In this document: piece after piece, positions 1 through 11,300 of the stretch
Position numbering within the stretch: the first letter of the stretch is position 1
How the letters are laid out: every line of letters starts with the position of its first letter
Assembly (NCBI GenBank): GCA_009746045.1
Contig: RPFO01000154.1
Span: forward strand, 2,792,493 to 2,849,992
Direction: 5' to 3'
DNA from: Mesostigma viride
Taxonomy: Eukaryota; Streptophyta; Mesostigmatophyceae; Mesostigmatales; Mesostigmataceae
DNA: 57,500 bases
Translations under genes and position numbers: made by a program
The notes under the pieces: generated by a model
Database searches by the model: none
The model's input: only the letters and a program-made list of their open reading frames with translations
What the model was told of the DNA's origin: nothing

Positions 1-956
1 AGACGCGGCAGCAAAAATTGCTGGCGGCATTGACATGCTCGCCGCAGTTAACGAACGTGCGGAGGTCCGTTTTAGCCCCTGACGCCATGGCGTCTTTGAT
101 GCCAAGAACGCCTGCAAAAGACACGATATCGGGCACAAAAGCACTTAAAAACGGATTACGGGTCTGCGACGCCTGGCCCAGCCTAGAAATTGGATAAAAA
201 ATCGCGCCAGCTCGGTTAAAGCAAACTGAGCCGGTAATGAAAAAAGTGCTTCGGTCAAGGCCTTAAAAACTAAAAAATGCGTCGGTTAGTGTCAAAAACC
301 AGATGTTAGGGCGACTTTCATCGGGAAATTTTTTTGCTGCAGGTATAGGTGGGGTCGAGAGAAAATCGGCGACAAAACAGGCACCCACCTGTGAATGACG
401 CCAAAATGCCGAAGGACTCCGCAGAATTTGTGGCGAAAAAAAATAACGGCAAGTAATATATGACCCTAGGAGCATACACTAAAATTTCCAGCCTCGATAC
501 TGCCTTTTTATTCGCTCACGATAGCCTGCCAGGCCGCCATGCCTGTCGGTGGAAATTCAGTCACCGTCGTGCACGCACACACCAAAAATCTCATTTCGCG
601 CCACTTTTCGGGTCCTTCTTACGAGGCTGCATTTTGGCGGGGCTCGGACCGTTGTGCATTTTCGGCATCCACGCCATTGTTCCCAATACCTGCCGCCGGC
701 TGCTGCTGCTCGCCGCTAGCCATTCTTACACGCTATCCTGACCAGAATGGCCGATGAATGGTTGATAATTTCCTCGGGGATTGAAAGGAAATACCTGCTG
801 CACACCTTGTGACATCCGTTGTGACACCGATGTCTCAACATGTCGGTACGTGGTGTCTCGGTGTCTCGGCAACTCGTGGTCCGCATTGAGTGGGTGTCAC
901 GGTGTCTCGACATCTGATTGGCCCGGTTCAGATTCGCCCCCAAAATTCTTTTTTTT
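1..956. other. No recognisable gene
   Basis: Only short open frames occur and none has recognisable domains. Around 830-915 there is locally repetitive text built on GTGTCTCG/GTGTCAC. Nothing else is supported. Confidence 0.6.
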
Positions 957-1969
957 AATTTACTGCATGCAAGCTGCCATAATACCGTGATCCTGTTGGA
1001 TGATCCTACTTGGTTCCTTGTCCTCCATTGGCCATGTTTGTTGCCCATGTCAGTTAGCGCCGTTTAGGATGTGTTGTTTTGTTGTTTAGCTGGGTTGGCA
1101 TAGGCCTTACACTCTAACCCGGGGGAAACAGAGAAAATGCTGGTTAGGCATGTGAGTGCTAACGTCAGTGTTCACATAGTTGCCATGCACCCAGTGCATT
1201 GTCGTGTCTGCCTCATCATCTGCCGGCTCACCATGCGTTGATGTCTGACTTTCCCTTGTTGTAATGATGTGACAATACTTCAAATGTGGTGAGCCAACCA
1301 TGCTTGATATAATTTACTGCATGCAAGCTGCATGCCATAATACCGTGATCCTGTTGGATGATCCTACTTGGTTCCTAATTGTCCTCCATTGGCCATGTTT
1401 GTTGCCCATGTCAGTTAGCGCCGTTTAGGATGTGTTGTTTTGTTGTTTAGCTGGGTTGGCATAGGCCTTACACTCTAACCCGGGGGAAACAGAGAAAATG
1501 CTGGTTAGGCATGTGAGTGCTAACGTCAGTGTTCACATAGTTGCCATGCACCCAGTGCATTGTCGTGTCTGCCTCATCATCTGCCGGCTCACCATGCGTT
1601 GATGTCTGACTTTCCCTTGTTGTAATGATGTGACAATACTTCAATGTGGTGAGCCAACCATGCTTGATATAATTTACTGCATGCAAGCTGCCATAATACC
1701 GTGATCCGGTTGGATGATCCTACTTGGTTCCTAATTGTCCTCCATTGGCCATGTTTGTTGCCCATGTCAGTTAGCGCCGTTTAGGATGTGTTGTTTTGTT
1801 GTTTAGCTGGGTTGGCATAGGCCTTACACTCTAACCCGGGGGAAACAGAGAAAATGCTGGTCAGGCATGTGAGTGCTAACGTCAGTGTTCACATAGTTGC
1901 CATGCACCCAGTGCATTGTCGTGTCTGCCTCATCATCTGCCGGCTCACCGTGGCAGCGTTGATTTCTGA
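957..1969. repeat. Satellite-like tandem repeat, about 355-360 bp, 2.8 copies
   Basis: Copies begin with the same AATTTACTGCATGCAAGCTG text at 957, 1311 and 1671, so the period is 354 then 360 bp. The third copy diverges after CCGGCTCACC near 1950. Differences between copies are small indels, for example an extra GCATGC in copy 2. Each unit carries a short minus-strand open frame (64-73 codons) that is simply copied with the repeat and is not taken as a gene. Confidence 0.9.
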
Positions 1970-2027
1970 CTTGTTCCCCCGCTCCGCATGCGTTGGGATT
2001 CCGTTTTGGCGTTGCCGTTGAATACAG

Positions 2028-2877
2028 GTGAGGGAATGCAAACAACCGGTTGACTTCTCTGAAGCATCAGCAAAGTTTGACGTACATGGCGACCCATGGA
2101 AGCGTGAGGCGGGGGCAATATACATGCGACAGGAATTGAAAAAATGGAAGCAACAAAATCAGGAGCTGTGGAACACCCTGAAATTTGTAAACAATGGAGC
2201 TGTGACCAGTCGACTTCAGGGAAAAGTAGCGGTGAGTCACTCTCTTATTTTAGTTGGCGGCAACTTGCAATAAATGATTTATTGCATGCTGTGATGCAGG
2301 CTGCCATGCCAGCAGTCTTCCCTAATGTGTATGGTAGGAGTACAAGACAAAGGCAGTTATGGTGCTGGCCTCTGCACTGACCCTGCCGCTACATGGTTGG
2401 TAATGTTGCTGCTTGGTTGGCTTTCCTTTGACGTGCATATCGTCCAATTCTGTTATGCAGAAAGAACGCCTAAGGAAGCACATCATTACCTGGAGCAGGG
2501 CACGAGAGGCAGCAGAAAAGAGAGAGGAAGAGAGGGAAAGAGAGGCGGCGAAGAAGCGCGAGGAACAGGATCGGAAAGGCAAGAGGCAACGGGTGGAGGA
2601 ACATCATTGGCAACGAAGCCAGCGGCAGAGAGGAGCTGCGAGCAAGCATGTCAACTGCGGTGGATGCAGACGTGGGCGGGGCACATGCGGGGCAAGCATG
2701 TTTAGGCCTGGAAATCGTGCCAGGGCCCACCGTGATTGCAATTGCCGAGTTCCTGCTGAAGCGAGCACTGGCCTCATTGCCGCAGTTGGCAGCCAACAAC
2801 GCGACAATCACGGAAGTGGATGCTTTGTGCAAGGAAGAAAACTCGGGATCATGCAGGGAGTCCAGCGGTGGACCTGA
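2028..2877 (+). CDS. Possible two-exon coiled-coil protein of unknown function
   Basis: Exon 1 would be 2028-2231 (68 codons). It ends before GTGAGT, and exon 2 would start at 2461 after TGTTATGCAG and run to the stop at 2877. Both junctions are phase 0, giving about 206 residues. The middle is strongly charged (Lys/Glu/Arg heptad-like text, residues about 75-110), as in coiled coils. From about 2600 a different frame (2582-2945) reads more like a folded protein, with alternating hydrophobic residues. The gene may therefore carry a frameshift or a further intron. No family is recognised. It could also be a decayed accessory gene of a transposon. Confidence 0.3.
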
Positions 2878-3207
2878 TGAACAACACAGCCTGTGCCCTT
2901 GCAAATGCCGCGCTGCAGTTGGTCTCCAACTCCGTCCATGTTGATGGCAAGGTCAGTGGTGGCACAGTTTCTTCCTGTTTTGGGTATGACGCATATATAA
3001 TTGTATGTACGGGTGCGGTCGATTGACCTCCCTCCAGCAACATTGCAACATCCGTTATAAGAGAATACGCATCCTTTTTGCCGGGGGCCTTACACCTTTC
3101 CCCTAAACTACTTGTTTTACTTTATTCTGTGGGAACATGCAGCTGGGAGGCATCCACATGCATGGAGTAACGGCTCCACTTGGGCAGCCAGGACATGCGA
3201 CCACTGG

Positions 3208-3314
3208 GCAGCCCCCCGAGGGCCTGGCAACGGCAGGGAGACTGCCGAAGAAGCAGGCCACAGTGCAGCCCCGCGAGGGCCTGGCAACGGCAGGGAGACT
3301 GCCGAAGAAGCAGG
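3208..3314. repeat. 57 bp direct repeat, about 1.9 copies
   Basis: Two near-identical units start at 3208 and 3265 (GCAGCCCC(C/G)CGAGGGCCTGG...). The second unit runs straight into the left end of the retrotransposon LTR at 3315. Confidence 0.85.
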
Positions 3315-3787
3315 AGTTAGTCTCCATGCTTTGCTGTAGACTAAGTCTCAAAGGCATTGTGAATACAACGTATGAATAAGCCTTGTAAACCTACGTTGGT
3401 ATGTGAATATAAATACCACGTGGGCTATGCAGATAGGAATGCTAGTCGAGTCGCATACGTTTCCCTAGATAGGTACTTTGGGTACTGAGGTACGTGACAG
3501 ATGTCAGTACCCAGTATACGTAGTGTCCTGTCATTGGACGGTACTAGAGTATCCTAGATAGGGACCGTACTGCAGCGTGCATTGATCTGTGATCGCACGA
3601 TGCAGTGACTAGACTGCTACCTGTCATCGTGCGGCCTCGGGCCAACGGTCTGCACCCAACGGTCACTGGCGGCGCAGCCAGTGAGAGGAACGTTGATAAA
3701 GGGTAAACCTATTTTCTAATGAACCAAGCAATTCATTGCTCACAGCCTTCAGTGTTCTCAAGCAATATATCCCACCGCAATCTAACT
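3315..3787 (+). repeat. Element 1 left LTR (473 bp)
   Basis: It matches 16459-16934. The left limit is where the two copies diverge (shared text starts two bases earlier, GG). The right limit is inferred from the inverted terminus AGTTAG/CTAACT and from the exactly defined LTRs of element 2. The gag ATG follows only 18 bases later, leaving little room for a conventional primer binding site, and the bases after the LTR begin TGA, not TGG. Confidence 0.75.
3408..3415 (+). promoter_or_regulatory. Putative LTR promoter TATA box (TATAAATA)
   Basis: TATAAATA lies 94 bp into the left LTR and is repeated at the same place in the right LTR. Its position fits a pol II promoter driving the full-length retroelement transcript. 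This is a sequence match only. Confidence 0.45.
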
Positions 3788-3805
3788 TGAATTTTATTTG
3801 CTACC

Positions 3806-6800
3806 ATGGCTATCACAAACAAGAATGTCGCTAAGAAGCTTACCTACAACGAGGATGATGATGGGCAGGATCGGCGGATGCCCAAAGACAACAACCAGAA
3901 GCCGGCTGGCGATGCGGCCATTTCCAAGAAAAAGAAAAAGAACAAAAAGACTCACAATGTTTGCCAGGACGAGGGGACGGCGGCTGCAAAGCCGACCGAC
4001 CTACCCCCCTCCCGGCCTGAGAAGCCGGAGGCCGAGACGGCTCCCCCCCGGGGGACCGGCTTACCCTCGACTCCGGCGGCTGCCCCAGCCGCAACCACGG
4101 CTGGCGCGGCCATGGCTGCGGAGCCCTCGGTGGTAAACCCCACTGAGGCTCCCCAGTTCGGCCCCCAGTTGCCAACTATTCGGGAGCTTATGCCCCGACA
4201 GACGGCTTCGGTGGCGCCGGACGGGACGATTACCTTTCGTCCCGCCACATCAAACCTTAATGTCCCTTTCGCCCAGGGACACAACCACATTGAGCTCCAG
4301 CTTGGGCGACCATCGTCCCTTCTTCGCAAGAAGAAGGACATGGAGAGCATTAAGCTCGCACGGGTGGTGCGTAAACCCGTGGAGCCCATCGGCGGACAAC
4401 CAATGTCCGACGATGAGGTCTCCGACACTGCCAGTCTCCCCGATGGGGAGACTGAGATCACTCTTACCCCAGCGCTCCTGGCGGTCGAGCAGGCCGCGCT
4501 GGTGGCTAATGAAGAACGCCGAGCGAGGCAGCGCGACCGGGAGGTCCGTCGAGAGGCGGCCTTTCGGCTCGCCGCTAAGCGGCAAGAATATGAGGAGGAG
4601 GCCGCCCGTCGCCTGGCCACCCACCAGGCGATGGCGGAGGCGTACCGCGAGGCCACTCAGCGGCTACGCGACCTCCTCAAAAATGCTGACTATCCGATGC
4701 AATATTCGGATAGTCAAGACCTGGCCGAGCTTGCTCCGTCAGCACATTTCAAAACCATGTCCTCCCTAACCCAAGCCAGGGTCACGGAGGCCATCTTGGC
4801 CAAACATGGGGTGGTAGCTGAAGAAGCCCCCCCGCTGGAAACCACCAGCAAGAAACCCTCTCCTCCCCAACCGTTGCAGTACAAGGAGGGACTGCTGGCC
4901 CTGGGCTCGAGGAAGGGCAAAGAGGCGGACTGTCCTGTCCGGCCTGCTCTGATTATGGGAGACCCACTCCCTGACATACCCGAGGATGAGGCTGCCTTTC
5001 AGGCAGCCCTCCGGGAGCATGAGGTACGCAAGGAGATGAAGCGTCTCATGCGGGAGGAGGCCGCGAGGAGAGCGGTGGCAGATACCCCTGCCCGCCCCTC
5101 CACCGCTGGGGCTGGACCCAGTGGGGTTACCCGGACACCCCCGGGCTCCCCCAGGGCCACCACGACCCCCCCTCCCCCTCCCCCACCACCCCAGGTTCGC
5201 CCTGTGGGTTGGGGCCCCCTCCCCAACCAAGGGGGGTGGCCAGGACCCCAGGAGGCCCTGGGGGGAGGTGCAGAGGTGCCAAGGGCACCCAACCAGCCTG
5301 CTGAGGCCCCCCCAAGGAGCGGGGATGTCCTGGAACAGCTCGCCATTCTCCAGGCTCAGCTGGCCTCATTGCAAGACCAGCAGTTAACAGCTAACCAGCT
5401 GCAAACTGTCGAGGGCCTGCGCGCCCTGATGTCGCGGTATGAGCGGGGGACCATCAACCTGGATCCCACCCGCCTCCAACAGGCAACCGACGGCTTCTTG
5501 AGGGCCAACCCCCCTCTCACAGGTGTGTTTAACCCTCATAAAAAGGAATCCAAAATCAATATTGCTGGCTTGCCTGAGGGTCACACTGTTGAACAAGCTA
5601 AGCAATTTGTCTTTGCTCTGGAGTATGGGATGGAAGGCCTTAACCTTAGACATCAGTTTAAGGCTCTCAGGGCCTCCTCCACATTCCATCAATCATCTCC
5701 TGCAATTAGAGCATTGATTCAAACCTATCAGGAACGCACCCTGACACCTGAAGCAGCCATTGAACAGTGGCCTACCTTTATCAATGATCTGAAACAGCTA
5801 GTGCTTACCAATAACCACATGGAAGCAGTAGAACGTTTCAACTGGCTTGCTGCATATAAGGTGAACAAGAATAACCTCTCTGGGGATGCAAAAACATACA
5901 GGGTAATGATTGAGAAAGACCTTGAGCTTCTCAAGCTCCAACCAAGGTATCTCATCCACACCTGGCTAACAAAAGCTAATTTGCAACCTTCTGTCCTGGC
6001 TACCCTGCTTACAGGCCTCAAGTCCCTCTGGGACAACTTCAGAGCTGCCATGCTCTATATCGAGGAGGCAGTGGACCCCCTGGGTACTGGCAACCCCCAG
6101 GCCCAGGACCCCAAGGTCCAGGGTGTCCAAGGCCACAAGCGCAAGGGGCAGGCCAGCCAGGGGGGGGCACCCAAGACCCACAAGTCCTCCCACCAAGGGG
6201 GCAGTGGCTCTCAGGGGCGTGGCAACACGTGGCACCGTGTGCCCCTGCATGGCAACCCCAACAACAACAACAACAACAACAATAACAACAACAGGTCCCA
6301 GCAGGGCAACAATAACAACAGGTCCCAACAGGGCCAAAACAACAACAACAACAGGTCCCAGCAGGGCCAGAACCGGTCCCAGCAGGGAAATAACAACAAC
6401 AACAACAACAACCAACCTGGAAACCCTGGCCCACGCTGCCTGAGGTGCTTCCAGAGGGGGCATATTCGGGACAACTGCCCCAACAACGACTCCCTGCACA
6501 CCAACGTGGATCTCTGCCCGGGTTGCTGGCATGCACGTCATCCCCTGGGACCTCCTGGCAGCCGGTGCAACAGGACTCGCTACCAAAAACAATGTGACTT
6601 CTCTCACCTTGCTTACTCTGAGGATGATGATCTCATTACCATTGGGGATGGCAGCCAGGGCATAATTGATTTTGAGGCAGCAACCTTACTGTCCTCCCAA
6701 CACCCTGTTCTGGAACCTTACATAAAAGCACTAACCCCTACTGTTGACAACTCCATAGATATCAAGGAGCTTGCTCATCAGCTGCACCTAGCCATGGGTC

Positions 6801-7516
6801 ATGAAACAGTGGCTGAGGAACTGGCCAGACGGCTGGGGGGTAGTAGCATGGGAAAACAACTCAGGAATGCAGTAAAACTGGCCAGACAACACTGTCAAGA
6901 ATGTCAGTTCAATAGCCCCAAACCTCAAAAATGGCATACTGCAACTCCTTCCACCACTAGGGGCATGATAGTGGGGGATGTGATGCACATCAACAAAGAC
7001 GTCCAACCCTACCTGATCCTAAAAGACTCATGGTCCAGGTTCACAGTCATGGAACCCTTACCTGGCATGTCTGCAGGGCAGCTACGTGTTGCACTCATGA
7101 TTGCTTTACCCAGATTCTACCCAGTTGACAGAATTTTGCTTGATCAACAATTTTCTTGTCTGACTGACCTGGAAGGGTGTGAAGCAATAGAGATTGCTGG
7201 GCTGGAAGATCATGAGGGTCAGGGGGTCATTGAAAGAACCATCAGATCTGTCAAAACCCTACTAGCCAAAAATCCTTCCAAGGATGCTACTTCAGGGGTC
7301 TATTGTGACAGGGCACTCTGGTGTCATGAAATGTGCACCACCCTAAACATGAGACCTGTCTTGCATGCCAAGTGGGGTGAAGTAATCCCAGCAGGCCTGC
7401 AGGCAGGTGTATATCCCCCAGAGGTGATAGCACTGTACAACACTGCACGTGCACAAACCTCAGCAAAACTGGCAGAAAAAGATAAAACCCATTCCAGGCC
7501 AGTATTCCAAAAAGGT
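3806..7516 (+). CDS. Element 1 ORF1: GAG, zinc knuckle and integrase core (interrupted at 7516)
   Basis: The ATG lies in ACCATGG context 18 bases after the LTR. In order: a Pro/Ala-rich N terminus; a charged coiled coil (residues about 222-292); poly-Pro (about 452-463); a capsid-like helical region (about 572-755); Asn/Gln tracts (about 815-872); and a CCHC zinc knuckle C878-X2-C881-X4-H886-X4-C891. The integrase follows, with an HHCC finger H994-X4-H999-X30-C1030-X2-C1033 and candidate catalytic D1058, D1113 and E1143. The D-X29-E spacing is shorter than the usual X35. There is no D(T/S)GA protease motif between the knuckle and the integrase, where Ty1/copia elements carry it. The nested copia insertion replaces the natural continuation with a spurious tail ending at 7540; the true continuation is at 13468. 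Confidence 0.85.
7512..7516. other. Target-site duplication AAGGT, left copy (nested copia)
   Basis: AAGGT occurs immediately before the copia terminus TGTTGG at 7517 and again immediately after the other terminus at 13463-13467. This is the 5 bp duplication expected of Ty1/copia integration. Confidence 0.95.
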
Positions 7517-8293
7517 TGTTGGAAAGGTAGAGGAAACTAATGGGTTTTACACAATGCCTTGTGCTTGGCCTTGTTACCCTTGCACCTTGCAGGTGATGAA
7601 AGACTGAGCTTGAAGACAATGGAAGAGAGACCAGAAAAAGAGTTTTATTTCTTAGGCTGAGAGGTTAGGAAAAGAGGTACCTGGCCTTAGGAGCCAGTTT
7701 CTTTTTATACCTTTCTAGCTAGGAAGGATGACATCAGATGCTGATGTCATCATAGAAGCTTGTAGAAACATCTAAGCATATTCCCAGCATATTCTCAGTA
7801 TATTCCAGGAATATTCCTGGTATATTCCTAGAACATTCCAAGGTCATTCTAGAAAGGTTCTAATGAGCTGGCATGACAGTTGATTGCCAAATGTCCTCTG
7901 AACAATGTGCCACATCTAATGCTTAATAAAGTGACACATGGTTTCTACTTGGAATGACAAGTGTAATCCAATGAGTCTATCCACTTGTCAGTCAATGGAA
8001 TGCAACACTTGTCACTATGAGCTTCCAACACATGTCAGCTCATGGAATGGACACTTGTCTACCAAAGAAGTACACCACTTGTCAAGCATGGAAGTGATGC
8101 TACTAGACCAACTCAGGTACAAGAGATCTATGGCCAAATATAGGACTATGGCACATGAACATTGATCAGCTCATTGAGAGCAATTCATCTAACTTATCAA
8201 TCTATCAAATTCTCAGCCCTTGTGAAGTAAAACAAAGAAGAAGAAAGTCAGGCTGGAATATAGTGTGGGCAGGTGGGTATATGATCCCCAACA
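7517..8293 (-). repeat. Copia LTR, 3-prime copy (777 bp)
   Basis: It is a near-perfect copy of 12685-13462. It contains a minus-strand TATA-like TATAAAAAG (about 7701-7709) and internal short repeats built on TATTCC and CACTTGTC. A 75-codon plus-strand frame (7938-8165, repeated at 13106-13333) is an LTR by-product. Confidence 0.95.
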
Positions 8294-8301
8294 CCCCCCT
8301 T
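8294..8301 (-). promoter_or_regulatory. Copia polypurine tract
   Basis: Read on the minus strand, AAGGGGGG directly abuts the 3-prime LTR. This is the standard position for plus-strand cDNA priming. Confidence 0.75.
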
Positions 8302-8321
8302 AGCCAGCTGAACACAAAGGA

Positions 8322-11300
8322 CTAAGTTGACATGAGTTTGCCACGCAGGGCAGTGAACCTGGCACGTGAAAGTGCCTTCGTCAGAAGATCAGCAAGCATG
8401 TCCTCCCCAGGACAATGCTTCATGGCGATGAGTCCCCCCTCCACCTTCTCCCGGATGAAATGGAAACGCACGTCAATGTGCTTCGTGCGCTTGGGATGAA
8501 CAGGGTCACGAGCGAGTGCCACGGCGCCTGTGTTGTCGCAGAAGACAGGCGTGGGCCCCTGAACTGGATGCCCCAGCTCCCCCAACATGTGCCTCAGTGG
8601 AAGCACTAGCTGGGTTACGCTGCTAGCAGCAATGTACTCCGCCTCGCAGGAAGACAGGGCGGTAACGTGCTGCTTGCGGCTGCACCACTCGACTGCGGCC
8701 CCCCTGAACATCACTACATTGCCAGAGACAGATCTGCGTGTCTCAGGGCAGTTCCCCCAATCGGCATCCGTCCACCCCTCCAGCCCCCCTTGGCCACCAT
8801 AGCGCAGTCCCAAGTCCTTGGTGTGGACAAGGTAGCGCACCAATCGCTTGGCCAGCTCCAAGTCGCCCTCCGTGGGTGCCTGCATGCATTGGGCCAGCTG
8901 GTTGACAGCAAAAGCAATGTCTGGGCGCGTCCATGTCGCGGCGTACATGAGAGCACCAACAATCTGCTGAAAGAGTTGATGGTTTGGGGCATCACACATT
9001 CCCCCCTCGCGACGGGGACTACCAGGCACTATAGGGGTGTGCACAGGGTGAGGGGTAGAAAGCCCAAAACGGGCAGCAATAGCTTCAATGTAGGGCCGTT
9101 GGTGCATGGTAAGGGAACGAGACGCAGGGTCGATAGTAAGGGAAACACCGAGGAAAAGAGAGGGATTGTCCGACTCAGTGATTTGAAAAGTATTAGCCAA
9201 ACGGCGAGACCAGGATGCCAGCCAGGAAGGGGAAGGATGAGCAGCAAGAATGTCATCGACGTGCACGAACACGAAACCACGAGACGAAGGGTAGTAATAC
9301 AGGCACGCATCAATTTGGCTTTGGATGGCGCCGTCAGAAAGAAGGTGTGCACGGAACGTTTTATGCCAATTGCGTGGCGCTTGCTTGATGCCATACAAGC
9401 TGCGGTGCAGCTTCCACACAAGCACATCGCCATTGGCATCCCGCTCTTCAAAGCCAGTAGGGGGACGCACAAAGACATCCTCCTGTAGGGGAGCATAGAG
9501 AAAAGCGGTTCGGACATCGAGCTGCTTGACAGTAAAGCCAGACGTGACAGCTAAAGCAAGAGCAAGTCGCACGGTGGACGCACGAACAGTGGGGGAAAAG
9601 ACTTCATTAAAGTCGATACCTTCACGTTGGGCAAAACCTTTCACGACAAACCTGGCCTTGTGACGGCCGTCGGACTTGACAGCAAATACCCACCGGGAAG
9701 GGAGGACCTTGGCACCGGCGGGCAAAGTACGCGGGCTCACAAGCGAGTATACTGCATGATCACGAATGCTATTAATTTCGCTCAACATCGCAGCCCGCCA
9801 CTCTGGACTGTTGTTAGCCTCAGTAAAGGAGACGGGAAGGGAAACGTCACTGCCAGTAAAATGCACTGTGTCAAAAAGATCACGAACTGACTGGTAATGC
9901 GGAAAAAAACGAGCCCATTTAGGCGACACCGTGACAGGGGGAGCATAGGTAGTAATCTCCATCGCGAGGGGTTCACGGGTGCTACCGCAAAACATCAGCT
10001 CATCAGCAGTTGCCATGGCGACATTACCAGCTGGGTTACGTCGCAGCGCAGAGATTGTACTTTGCAGTCGAGCAGCACTTGAAGTGGCAGTGACCGGTGG
10101 ACCAGCAGACAGCTCCCGTGCGTCACTTGGGGAGACGTCGTCAGTAGTTAGGACGGGCTGTGAAAAGTTTGGAGCACCGTCGAGCGCCTCCGGAACTGGT
10201 CTAGGACTTGGGACGTTGACTGCATCAGGACTTGGTGCGTCCGCTCCCTCGTGGCGAAGCTCCTCAGGAATATCCCTTCTGGTGGCGTCCAGAAACCTCG
10301 CCTGAGACCGGGTGACCGGTCCGCTAGGTTCGGCCAGAGAATTTGGCTGAACTTCTGCTACAGCCGGAAGATCAGTTGGTGAAGTTTCCTCCAGTGCGGC
10401 AGAACTTTCCAGAAGCGGCGCAGGAGTTGGCATGGCCCCATTGCGCCAGGCCTCATTGAAGGTGACATGCAGGCGGCGAATGACATCCTTGGATTCTGGA
10501 CGGTAAATGAGGTACGCCGGCGATTCCAGATCATAGCCGACGAAGATTCCAGGCAGAGCCTTGGCCTCCAGCTTGCCACGTGGGCCCTCCACCCGATAGA
10601 AGGCAGGGCAGCCGAAAATTCGAAGATTCGAGAGATCCGCATTGCGACCGGTGAGCAGGAAGTGTGGCGTGGCACCTCCAGGATTCGAGCTAGACGGCAG
10701 GCGGTTAAGTATATAAACCGCGCAATTGAAGGCTAGTGCCCAGAATCCTTTGGGCAAACCGGCATGCGTGAGCATTGCCAGTGTCATGCCCATGGCCAGA
10801 CCCCACAGCCGCTCCGCCACTCCGTTCTGCTCAGGAGTGTAGGGGCTGGAGAACTCCTGGTGCACTCGGTGTTCAGCGCAGACGGCCCGCCACGCCTGCC
10901 CAGTGAAGACTGCGTCGTTGTCGGTCCGGAGAAGAATCGAACCGTTGTAGAAGGGGCGAATTTCGCGCGTGAGCAGCTGTTGCAAGGCGTCAACAGCCTC
11001 GTCCTTGTGTCGAAGCGGAAAGCACCATCGCCAGCGGGTAGCATCGTCGGTGAAGCCGAGCATGTAGCGGGTGCCTCCAATTGCTGGCTGCATCGGCCCG
11101 AGAATGTCGCTGTGAAGCTTGGCTCGGGGAACAGTCGATCGGAGCTGTCCAGGCGAAAATGAGCGCCTCTTGATGAAGCCAGCAGGGCAGGATGGGCAGC
11201 CAGGCGATGACAGGCGCCTCGAAAAAAGGTTAGACTCCGGAATGGCGGCCAGCCTCTTGATCCGATCTTCGCCAGCATGCCCAAGACGCCAGTGCCAGAG

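Noticed and set aside
3313-5362. The 2.05 kb direct repeat as one very long LTR containing gag
   Set aside because: The inverted terminus AGTTAG...CTAACT and comparison with element 2 put the LTR end at 3787. The extra shared sequence is gag of a tandem second copy.
3952-5692. Long antisense frames opposite element 1 gag (and opposite 17.1-18.5 kb)
   Set aside because: Mirror frames of GC-rich gag; no domains, and the sense frame has clear gag and zinc-knuckle features.
5966-6607. Antisense frame of 213 codons opposite the Asn-rich gag linker
   Set aside because: The AAC repeats read as Val/Leu runs on the other strand; an artefact of the poly-Asn tract.
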